Source of the DNA: Sphaerochaeta sp. | Lineage (GTDB): Bacteria > Spirochaetota > Spirochaetia > Sphaerochaetales > Sphaerochaetaceae | Direction of reading: 5' to 3' | DNA: 18,001 nt | Assembly (NCBI GenBank): GCA_023228445.1 | Contig: JALOBD010000026.1 | Span: forward strand, 1-18,001 | Shown here: one piece after another, positions 7,141 to 13,851 of the stretch | How positions within the stretch are numbered: position 1 is the stretch's first letter | Layout: every line of letters begins with the position of its first letter | The notes under the pieces: model-generated | Told to the model about the DNA's origin: nothing | Database searches by the model: none | What the model saw: only the letters and a program-made list of their open reading frames with translations | Program-made: the position numbers and the translations under genes

Positions 7141-8016
7141 ATGTTGAAAGGTTTTGGTGCCCGCCTCAAAGCGCTCTTTGGAGGGGCGAGGGGCGATGAG
7201 CGCTTTTTTGAGGAGCTCGAGGATTTCTTGATCGAAGGGGACCTCGGTGGCCAGCTTGCCATGTCGATCAGCGACGAGGTGCAGGCGCGTGTCAAAGAGG
7301 GACGCCTGAAGGAGACGAGCGACTACCAGGCGCTCGTCAAGCGTCTGCTCGGTGAGAAGCTCACCACCATGGACTGTACGGTTTCGAAGAGGGAGTTGAC
7401 TCTCTTTCTCGTCCTTGGAGTCAATGGGGTGGGCAAGACCACTTCGATTGCAAAGCTTGCCGCCTACTACCAGCGGCGGGGCCACACGGTGCTCCTGGCC
7501 GCTGCCGACACCTTCAGGGCTGCCGCAGCCGACCAGCTTGAGATCCATGCCCGGCGCCTGGGCTGCCGCATCGTGCGCCAGGCCAGCGGCAGCGACCCCG
7601 GTTCAGTGGTCTTCGATGCCATCACCAGCGCTCAGGCGCGTGGTGAGGACCTCATCCTGGTCGATACCGCCGGGCGCATGCACAATAAGGAGAACTTGCT
7701 CAAGGAGTTGGCCAAGATCGACAAGATCATCAAGGGGCGGGGCATCGATGAGGCGCACTACAAGAAGTTGATTGTGCTTGACTCCACCACAGGTCAGAAC
7801 CAAGTCAGCCAAGCTGAACTCTTTGACAAGGCGATTGGCCTCGATGGCCTGATCCTCTCCAAGTACGACTCCCTTGCCAAGGGCGGGGCCTTGGTCCAGA
7901 TCGGCGATCGCCTCTCGATCCCGGTGGCGTTTGTCGGAACCGGAGAGGGGTATGGGGACATCCACCCCTTCGACAAGGATGAGTTCCTTGATGCGCTGGT
8001 GGGCCTTACGCACTAG
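7141..8016 (+). CDS. ftsY: Signal recognition particle receptor FtsY
   Basis: FtsY is the SRP receptor GTPase that delivers ribosomes making membrane proteins to the translocon. The 291-residue protein has a short N domain with an amphipathic start (LKGFGARLKALF), lacking the long acidic A domain of enterobacterial FtsY. The GTPase motifs are in order: G1 GVNGVGKTT (93-101), G2 DTFRAAA (123-129), G3 DTAGR (175-179), G4 at 240-243 and the closing GTGEGYGDIHPF (266-277). G4 reads SKYD rather than the usual TKLD. The Lys and Asp that bind guanine remain, so function is probably kept. The ribosome binding site GGGAGG (7127-7132) is strong. The 3' end overlaps the next gene by 26 bases. Confidence 0.96.
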   Translation: MLKGFGARLKALFGGARGDERFFEELEDFLIEGDLGGQLAMSISDEVQARVKEGRLKETSDYQALVKRLLGEKLTTMDCTVSKRELTLFLVLGVNGVGKTTSIAKLAAYYQRRGHTVLLAAADTFRAAAADQLEIHARRLGCRIVRQASGSDPGSVVFDAITSAQARGEDLILVDTAGRMHNKENLLKELAKIDKIIKGRGIDEAHYKKLIVLDSTTGQNQVSQAELFDKAIGLDGLILSKYDSLAKGGALVQIGDRLSIPVAFVGTGEGYGDIHPFDKDEFLDALVGLTH

Positions 8017-8947
8017 GGCGATCGCCCTGCTGCTCTGTGCGGCTAGCTTCGGTGTGTTCGCAACCCCGGTCGAACGGGCCTCCAACTCCATCGGCCAGGA
8101 CCTCGGGGTCTGGCAAGGCTCAGAGTATCGGCTGGTCCTTTTTGAAGGGAAACGGACACTCTATAAAGGCGACCGTGTGCAGTTCATCGAGGAGGAGCGA
8201 ATCGAGGGTGGGCGGACCATCGTCCGCCGCTGGGATGAGGCGGGAGCGCTGACGCTCACCATCATCGAAGCGGGCCACCCCATTGAACAGCGCTCAGGTG
8301 ATATGAGCGTGCTCTACCGCTACGATGAGGACGGATATCTTACCCAGCTCATCACCCTCGTCGACGGGCGGGTGAACCGAGTCGAGTCGTTCAGCTACCG
8401 CGACGGCGAGCTGAGTGTGGTGACAGCCCTCGGTGACGATGAGGCATTGCGCTCGTTCTCGTGGCGCACAGGCGAACGCCTCTTTACCTACAACACCCGC
8501 GGCAGTGGCCAATCATTTGCCCTGACAGCCTCAGGACGGCAGGTCATCGAGGGGTGGAGTGAGGGCAGCGAGCCGGTCAGGGAGATCATTCGTGCCACCG
8601 AAGAGGGTGGCTATACGATCACCAGGGCAACAGAGGTGGAGGTCTACGACAGCGCTTCTCTCCTCATTCAGACGATTGACCCTGTCGCAGTGACCAATTA
8701 TCGGTATAATGAAGACCACACGCTGGTCGCCAGCGAGCGAACCAGTGGTGGGCAAGAAACGATCACATACTACGAGGAGGGCCGGGTGGTGGGCGCAGAA
8801 CAGCGCGTCGATGGGGAGCTGAAGAAGACAATCCGCTATGGGGATGACGGGTCGCGGATCGAGACCCTGTACGTCGATGGACGGCCATACAGCGATGTCA
8901 CCTACGAAGGTGCATCCAACCGGGTGCGCTCGATCGTCTACCACTGA
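7991..8947 (+). CDS. Exported protein with YD/MORN-like repeats, unknown function
   Basis: This 318-residue protein is not assigned to a known enzyme. The start at 7991 is chosen because it gives a proper signal peptide (MRWWALRTR, then a hydrophobic run ending SFGVFA-TP) and because AAGGATGAG lies just upstream inside ftsY. Longer starts in the same frame would translate ftsY sequence out of frame. The mature part is rich in short units such as YRYDEDGYL, FSYRDGELSVV, YRYNEDHTLV and IRYGDDGSRI, resembling the YD or MORN-variant (YwqK/RHS-like) repeats of surface-exposed proteins. A Cys occurs in the signal core, but the residues before it (LLL) do not make a good lipobox. Its stop lies one base before the first ABC permease start, so the two are likely co-expressed. 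Confidence 0.82.
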   Translation: MRWWALRTRAIALLLCAASFGVFATPVERASNSIGQDLGVWQGSEYRLVLFEGKRTLYKGDRVQFIEEERIEGGRTIVRRWDEAGALTLTIIEAGHPIEQRSGDMSVLYRYDEDGYLTQLITLVDGRVNRVESFSYRDGELSVVTALGDDEALRSFSWRTGERLFTYNTRGSGQSFALTASGRQVIEGWSEGSEPVREIIRATEEGGYTITRATEVEVYDSASLLIQTIDPVAVTNYRYNEDHTLVASERTSGGQETITYYEEGRVVGAEQRVDGELKKTIRYGDDGSRIETLYVDGRPYSDVTYEGASNRVRSIVYH

Positions 8948-8948
8948 T

Positions 8949-10118
8949 ATGAGCATCCTGCTGCGCCTGTCGTCACGCTACGCCTTCAGCCGGCAAAACC
9001 GCCATCGCTCCTCGAGCATCCGCATCGCGCTGGGCCTCGCCCTCGGCCTCTTTGCCATCGTCATGGTCCTCTCCTTCATGCAGGCACTGCAGGCCAATCA
9101 GTTCAAGGACATCCGCACCCTCGAATCATTCGACCTGCAGCTCGATGCCCCAACCCACACACTCGGCGAAGCCAGATCCATCGCCGCCGCCATCGGCGCG
9201 CTCGAGGGCACCGAGGCCGCCTTTGTCTGGGCCGACCTGCCGATCATCATTCAAGGCGAGGGGGGGCGCACCATCAGTGCGCGGATGCGAGGCATCGATG
9301 CAAGCGAGCGTCTGCTCGAGGCCGTAAAATCATACCGGGGAACGATCTTTGATGAGGGGATCATCGCCTCCTCGTGGGCCAACTCACTGTGGATCGACAT
9401 CGGCAACCAGATCACCCTCACCTTCCTTCGACGTGGCCGGCAGGCCACCATCGTGCCGGCGAGCAAGATCGTCGAGGTAGGGGCCATCTACTACACCTCC
9501 AGTTGGGAGTTCGACCAGACGACGTTGCTCTGCAGTCTCGATACGCTTGCCGCGTTGACCGATGACCTCGACTTTCGCATCGGTGTGTATGCGGATGCGG
9601 ATGTCAAGAGAGTAAAAGAGATCATCAGCGACGCGGGCTATGCGGGGGTGATGACCTACCAGGAGGTCAATGCAGCGCTCTGGGGGGCAATGGAGCTGGA
9701 GCAGCGGATGATGACGCTGATGTTGCTCTTGATGATCATCATCGTCCTGGTGCACGCCTACAGCAGCACCCGGCGCCTGCTCTTGGCCAAACAGCGAGAA
9801 GTGGCGATGTTGATGACGATGGGGGAGCGGCGCAAGACCATCCGCTTGGCATTCGTCCTCCAGAGCTTCTTTGTCAGTGTGCTGGGTTTGGCGTTTGGCA
9901 TCGGCCTCTCATACGGAGCACTGGCCCTCTATCCCCACCTCTCTGCCATGATCTACCGGCGCATCGGCGCCCACCTGGTATTGGTCATCGAGGCACAGCA
10001 GGTGATTGGCCTGAGCCTCGGCATCCTTGCGTTCAGCCTCATCAGCACCCTCTTGGCCATACGGCGCCTCCTGAGCGCTGATATCATGGAGATGTTCGTC
10101 TATGAAGAAATCTACTGA
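8949..10118 (+). CDS. ABC transporter permease, LolC/LolE or MacB type (first of two)
   Basis: The 389-residue protein has the four-helix layout of the LolC/LolE/MacB permease superfamily: one N-terminal helix (about 24-46), a large extracytoplasmic domain (about 47-255), and three C-terminal helices (about 259-280, 303-330, 345-372). The opening SSRYAFSRQNRHRSSSIRIA resembles the N-terminus of LolC/LolE proteins. With the following ATPase and the second permease it probably forms a LolCDE-like complex that extracts lipoproteins from the inner membrane. Another MacB-type envelope substrate is possible. The ATG directly follows the previous stop and has no good ribosome binding site, so translational coupling is likely. 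It overlaps the ATPase gene by 17 bases. Confidence 0.88.
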   Translation: MSILLRLSSRYAFSRQNRHRSSSIRIALGLALGLFAIVMVLSFMQALQANQFKDIRTLESFDLQLDAPTHTLGEARSIAAAIGALEGTEAAFVWADLPIIIQGEGGRTISARMRGIDASERLLEAVKSYRGTIFDEGIIASSWANSLWIDIGNQITLTFLRRGRQATIVPASKIVEVGAIYYTSSWEFDQTTLLCSLDTLAALTDDLDFRIGVYADADVKRVKEIISDAGYAGVMTYQEVNAALWGAMELEQRMMTLMLLLMIIIVLVHAYSSTRRLLLAKQREVAMLMTMGERRKTIRLAFVLQSFFVSVLGLAFGIGLSYGALALYPHLSAMIYRRIGAHLVLVIEAQQVIGLSLGILAFSLISTLLAIRRLLSADIMEMFVYEEIY

Positions 10119-10800
10119 TCTATTGCAATTGCATCGAGTCTCCAAGAGCTTTCCCGCCACACTGCGCGGTGGGGAGCCGATCCATATCCTCGAGTCGATC
10201 GACCTCGCCATCGCCCCATCGCGTGCCATCGCCATCACCGGCAACAGCGGCAGCGGCAAGTCGACGCTGCTGCAGATCGCCGCTGGTCTGATGAGTTGCA
10301 ACGGCGGTGAGGTGTGGTTCGAGGACCAGCTGCTTGGAGAGCTTGACAGTGATGCTCTCAGCTCATTGCGTAGCCGGCGGATGGGTTTTATCTTTCAGGC
10401 GAGTCTGCTTCTGGAGGACTTCACCGCTATCGAGAATGTCGAGATCGCTGCGATGATCGGTGGCAGCACCAAGGCCGAGGCGAGGAGCAAGGGGCGCGAT
10501 ATACTCGACCTCGTGGGACTTTCATCCCGCCTCTCCCACCGCCCCGACCAGCTCTCCGGCGGGGAGAAGCAGCGCGTAGCCATCGCGCGGGCGCTGGTCA
10601 ACGAACCGGCGATCCTCTTCGCCGATGAGCCTACCGGCTCCCTTGATGAAGGCAATGCCGCCATGGTGGAGGAGTTGCTCTTCTCATTGGTGAAGAAGAA
10701 GGGGGTTGCACTGCTCTTGGTCACCCATAACCTCGCCTTCGCCAGGCGGTGTGACGAGATCCAGCGGATCAGTGACCGGACGCTGGAGGTCATCGAGTGA
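10102..10800 (+). CDS. lolD: ABC transporter ATP-binding protein, LolD-like
   Basis: This is the ATPase of the permease-ATPase-permease operon. The 232 residues contain Walker A GNSGSGKS (47-54), Q-loop Gln99, signature LSGGEKQRVAIARAL (151-165), Walker B ILFADEP (171-177) followed by TGSLD, and the switch His209. The ADEPTGSLD form and overall length are typical of the LolD/MacB/FtsE group. Substrate assignment as a lipoprotein exporter is inferred from the two flanking LolC/E-type permeases. GGAG at 10088-10091 precedes the ATG, which lies inside the first permease gene. The stop overlaps the GTG start of the second permease (GTGA). Confidence 0.93.
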   Translation: MKKSTDLLQLHRVSKSFPATLRGGEPIHILESIDLAIAPSRAIAITGNSGSGKSTLLQIAAGLMSCNGGEVWFEDQLLGELDSDALSSLRSRRMGFIFQASLLLEDFTAIENVEIAAMIGGSTKAEARSKGRDILDLVGLSSRLSHRPDQLSGGEKQRVAIARALVNEPAILFADEPTGSLDEGNAAMVEELLFSLVKKKGVALLLVTHNLAFARRCDEIQRISDRTLEVIE

Positions 10801-11966
10801 ACCCACTCTCAACGCTCTTGACGCTGAGAAAACTCGGCATCGGGGCCAACCGCGCATCGAAGCGGCGGGCGCTCTTCAACCTCGCCTTGATCACCCTCGT
10901 CGTCTCAGCCCTGGTCCTCGCCCAGATCTTCGTCGTCTCCATGAGCCGGGGTATCGCCGACAAGTGGGCCCTGCTGGCCGACGGGCACCTGCAGCTCTAC
11001 CTGGACAGTGGCCAGGAGCCCCCGCTTTACGACTCGATATATGCTGTCGATCGGGTAGGGGAGGTCAACGCCCTCCTCTACAGCCCCGATAAGAACCAGA
11101 TGGTCAGGGTAAAGGGGGTCGAACCCTCCTACTTCAATCGCGAACGTCTCGATCAACTGACCATCACACGGAAGGAAGAACCGGTAACATCGACGTTGGC
11201 CAAGATCATGGTCAGTACCACCTTGGCCGAGAAGCTGGGCGTGGGCCTGGAGGATCGCCTTGCACTGATGCTCGTCTCCCATAACGCCATCAGGGCACAG
11301 CTGTGCATCATCGACGCCCTCTACGACACGGGGTACCATGAGCTTGACGAGCAGCTGGTCTTCTGCGACCTTGCCTTCCTCGAGCGTCTCTTCGGCGATG
11401 GGGTGACATCATACCATGAGGTGCTCACCTCAGCCCGCACCCTCGATGGGCTGAAGGGAGAGCTCGAGCGTGCCGGATATGTGGTGACTACCTGGAGAGA
11501 ACAGAACCAAGCCCTTGCAACAAACCTTGATACCAGCCGTCAGGCGGTGTTGGCCGTCATGGTCGCCGTGGCAATCCTCTGTGGCTACTTCATCAGTGAG
11601 CTCAGCGCCCAGATGGTAGAGGACGACAAGACGCGCATCGCCACCCTCCATTTGATCGGGGCACAACCGGCTACTGTACGACGTGCCTACTGGCTGGCAG
11701 TGATGGCCATCACGGCAGTGAGCCTGGCTCTCGGTATCAGCGTGGGGGTTCTTCTTGCCCGCCTGCTGCCGCCGCTGTTGGCGGCCATCGCCGCACGGTC
11801 GTACAGTGCCCTCACTTTTTACTTGTTGGACTTTCCCATCAGGGTGCCGGTCCTCGACCTGGCGATCATCGCCCTCGTGCTCTTTTGTGTCAGTGCACTG
11901 AGCGTGCACCTCAGTCTGAGGCGGGTGGCCGCCATCGAGGCGTTAAGCTGTGTGCGCTTTGACTAA
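10797..11966 (+). CDS. ABC transporter permease, LolC/LolE or MacB type (second of two)
   Basis: This second permease is also 389 residues, with the same plan as the first: N-terminal helix at about 27-49, an extracytoplasmic domain, and three C-terminal helices (about 248-268, 298-330, 350-375). The two sequences look only distantly alike, consistent with a heterodimeric transporter such as LolC plus LolE. The start is GTG overlapping the ATPase stop, with GGAGG at 10785-10789 as ribosome binding site. The gene ends the long run of tightly spaced + strand genes; the next gene, rnz, has a promoter that begins inside its last codons. Confidence 0.88.
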   Translation: MNPLSTLLTLRKLGIGANRASKRRALFNLALITLVVSALVLAQIFVVSMSRGIADKWALLADGHLQLYLDSGQEPPLYDSIYAVDRVGEVNALLYSPDKNQMVRVKGVEPSYFNRERLDQLTITRKEEPVTSTLAKIMVSTTLAEKLGVGLEDRLALMLVSHNAIRAQLCIIDALYDTGYHELDEQLVFCDLAFLERLFGDGVTSYHEVLTSARTLDGLKGELERAGYVVTTWREQNQALATNLDTSRQAVLAVMVAVAILCGYFISELSAQMVEDDKTRIATLHLIGAQPATVRRAYWLAVMAITAVSLALGISVGVLLARLLPPLLAAIAARSYSALTFYLLDFPIRVPVLDLAIIALVLFCVSALSVHLSLRRVAAIEALSCVRFD

Positions 11967-11986
11967 GGTGACGATTTGGGTATACT
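11959..11986 (+). promoter_or_regulatory. Sigma-70-type promoter of rnz, probably giving a leaderless mRNA
   Basis: A -35 TTGACT (11959-11964) and -10 TATACT (11981-11986) are separated by 16 bases. Transcription would start about 6-8 bases past the -10, at 11992-11994, which is the rnz ATG (11993) itself. No Shine-Dalgarno stands at a usable distance. The -35 overlaps the last codons of the upstream permease gene. Confidence 0.68.
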
Positions 11987-11992
11987 GGGACC

Positions 11993-12916
11993 ATGAATTT
12001 TGAAGTCTTTATCCTGGGTACCAGCGGGATGATGCCGCTGCCCAATCGTCACCTGACCAGTGCAATGGTCAGGCGCGACGGGGAGCTCTTCCTCTTCGAT
12101 TGTGGAGAGGGGACCCAGGTCTCGCTCAAGCGCCTGAATCTCAAATGGAAGAAGATCAATGCAATCTTCATCTCACACATGCATGCCGACCATGTCACCG
12201 GCCTGCCCGGGATGTTGATGCTCTCCAGCCAGGTTGACCGCGACGATCCATTGACCCTCTGGGGACCACCCAGGCTCAAGGAGTATGTCGATGCCAACCG
12301 CAGGATCCTGGACATGTACATCAACTATGAAATCATCGTCAACGTCGCTGAACCGGGAATCCTCATCGATTGCGAGGAGTACCGGGTGACCGCCTTCCCA
12401 CTCCTCCATACCAAACCCTGCCTCGGCTATGTGATGGAGGAGAAGGAGCGTGCCGGCTTCTTCAACGTGGAGCAGGCCCAGGCGCTGGGTGTCCCGATGG
12501 GGCCGTTGTGGGGCAAACTGCAGCGAGGGGAGGCGGTGAGCCTGAGCGACGGAACGGTTGTCCAAAGCGAGCAGGTCATGGGCCACAAGCGTGAGGGGCG
12601 CAAGATCAGTTACGTGACCGATACCGCCTACCTGCCGTCCATCGCCGATGCGGTGAGGGGCAGCGACCTCCTGCTCTGTGAGGGGATGTTCACCGCGGAC
12701 ATGGCCGAGACCGCCTATGAGAAGCGTCACCTCACCGCAGCCCAGGCAGCAACGATTGCAAAGGATGCAGGGGTCGCCCAACTGGCCTTGATGCACTACA
12801 GCCCCCGCTACAGCGATTGGGAGCTCAAGTTTCTGTTGCGTGATGCCCAAAAAATATTCGGTCCCACCGTCTTGGGGCGGGACCGGATGAGTTTCAACCT
12901 TCCCCTGAAGGATTAA
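11993..12916 (+). CDS. rnz: Ribonuclease Z
   Basis: RNase Z is the zinc endonuclease that trims tRNA 3' ends. The 307-residue protein has the metallo-beta-lactamase core: the zinc motif HMHADH (residues 62-67), His139, Asp210 in VTDTAY, His246 and His268 in MHYSPRY. The exosite arm that clamps tRNA is present as GPLWGKLQRGE (170-180), typical of the long-arm bacterial type. Length is normal. The start at 11993 gives the standard N-terminus MNFEVFILGTSG. The gene has its own promoter and probably no leader. Its 3' end overlaps the stop of the convergent - strand gene by four bases and contains that gene's terminator in antisense. Confidence 0.96.
   Translation: MNFEVFILGTSGMMPLPNRHLTSAMVRRDGELFLFDCGEGTQVSLKRLNLKWKKINAIFISHMHADHVTGLPGMLMLSSQVDRDDPLTLWGPPRLKEYVDANRRILDMYINYEIIVNVAEPGILIDCEEYRVTAFPLLHTKPCLGYVMEEKERAGFFNVEQAQALGVPMGPLWGKLQRGEAVSLSDGTVVQSEQVMGHKREGRKISYVTDTAYLPSIADAVRGSDLLLCEGMFTADMAETAYEKRHLTAAQAATIAKDAGVAQLALMHYSPRYSDWELKFLLRDAQKIFGPTVLGRDRMSFNLPLKD
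12849..12888 (-). terminator. Intrinsic terminator of the - strand membrane protein gene, inside rnz
   Basis: On the - strand, about 28 bases past the stop codon of the 12913-13770 gene, the sequence CGGTCCC pairs with GGGACCG (+ strand arms 12859-12865 and 12879-12885, 13-base loop). Three further pairs including one wobble extend the base of the stem. It is followed by AATATTTTTT (12858 down to 12849). This is a standard hairpin plus U-tract, but it lies entirely within the coding sequence of rnz on the opposite strand. For + strand transcription the tract precedes the hairpin, so it should not stop rnz. Confidence 0.75.
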
Positions 12917-13770
12917 TCGGCGCGGTTGCTGGCCGCCTCGGCCTCAAGGAGCAGCTGGTCGGCTTCGATCATCCTGCCGGCACGGGAGGCGAACCCCACC
13001 TTCAAGAGCGACGGGGAGAACTCACGTTCACAACTCTCGATCAAGGAGAGGGTGAAGGTGCGCGCCTCATCGTTGTTGTAGAAGGGCAGGATCATCGCGA
13101 TGGTCGTATCATCACGGACAAAGCTGTAGGCGAGGTCGCCGCTCTGAGTCATCAGCTTGTTGGCGATGAGGGGTGTGGGGCCCTCTTCGACGTTGATGAC
13201 CACCAGCGTCAGGTCATACTCCATGTCGACCGCATTGTCCAGTTCGACGGCGAGCACGGTATTGAAGTCGCCGGTATCAACAAGTTCCCCCTCGACCTGC
13301 TGGACTACGATGCGCGGTTCAGGCTCGGTAGCAGGAGTCGGGGCGACGGCAGCGACAACGGGAGCGACCTGCTCGCTCACCGGCGTGATCGGGACTTCGT
13401 AGACGGGCTCGTCGACGACCATCGGGCTTGCCACCGGGTGTGCAAGGGTCAGGTCTTCGGTGTGCAGGTGGGTCGGGTCGTCACCAGGAAGGGCGTAGAA
13501 AGGGCGGTCATAGGCATTGGGTGGGAGTTTGTCACTCTCCTCTGCTATCTCCTCGTCACGCCGTCTGGCGACAAGGACCCCGATCTCGATCATGATAAGA
13601 CCGAGCAACAGGGGGAAGAGTCTGACGAGCACCGAGTATACCTGCTGCTGGTCGATCTCGAAGTGGGGGAGCAGAAAACGCGATGCGAGAAAGAGCAAAC
13701 CAAGAATACCAAAGACCGTCAGGAACAGACTCAAAACAATCTGTCGTCCATAGTGCTTATTTGCAGACAT
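12913..13770 (-). CDS. Two-helix membrane protein with a possible degenerate GGDEF domain
   Basis: No firm family is recognised for this 285-residue protein. It has two strong membrane helices (about 11-35 and 46-68), a Pro/Val/Glu-rich linker (about 70-160), and a C-terminal domain (about 165-285). That domain includes LTLVVINVEEG, VRDDTTIAMILPFYNNDEA, LKVGFASRAG and EADQLLLEAEAA. The order and spacing of these segments recall a GGDEF fold (LxLxxIDxD, the GGDEF strand, VGxAS, ADxAL), but the GGDEF signature reads RDDTT, so no diguanylate cyclase activity is expected. It might be a regulatory or c-di-GMP-independent domain. The ATG at 13770 follows GGAGGT, with a good promoter upstream and an intrinsic terminator downstream, so it is probably monocistronic. 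Confidence 0.72.
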   Translation of the reverse strand: MSANKHYGRQIVLSLFLTVFGILGLLFLASRFLLPHFEIDQQQVYSVLVRLFPLLLGLIMIEIGVLVARRRDEEIAEESDKLPPNAYDRPFYALPGDDPTHLHTEDLTLAHPVASPMVVDEPVYEVPITPVSEQVAPVVAAVAPTPATEPEPRIVVQQVEGELVDTGDFNTVLAVELDNAVDMEYDLTLVVINVEEGPTPLIANKLMTQSGDLAYSFVRDDTTIAMILPFYNNDEARTFTLSLIESCEREFSPSLLKVGFASRAGRMIEADQLLLEAEAASNRAD

Positions 13771-13822
13771 CGCTACCTCCAGCCAAACTTTACACTGATA
13801 TAAAAGCTATAGTATCATCGTC

Positions 13823-13851
13823 ATTATAGAGGTTGCGCACAAGCATGACAA
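13823..13851 (-). promoter_or_regulatory. Promoter of the - strand membrane protein gene
   Basis: Read on the - strand, TTGTCA (+ coordinates 13846-13851) and TATAAT (13823-13828) are separated by exactly 17 bases, a near-consensus sigma-70 promoter. Transcription should start near 13816, about 46 bases upstream of the ATG at 13770, leaving room for the GGAGGT ribosome binding site. The -35 element overlaps the start codon of the divergent FtsB-like gene. Confidence 0.75.

Noticed and set aside
8015..8028. Perfect 14-base palindrome AGGGCGATCGCCCT directly after the ftsY stop codon
   Set aside because: It has no loop or T-tract and lies inside the signal peptide codons of the next gene, so it is not a terminator. 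As a single copy it gives no evidence of an operator or dispersed repeat.
8705..8710. Consensus TATAAT inside the YD-repeat exported protein gene
   Set aside because: The nearest TTGACC is 23 bases upstream and no other -35 fits. The bases are explained by codons for Arg-Tyr-Asn, and no gene start follows nearby.
13833..13844. Alternative TTG start four codons upstream for the FtsB-like gene
   Set aside because: The AGAGG at 13828-13832 directly abuts the TTG, leaving no spacing, so the ATG at 13845 is the better start.
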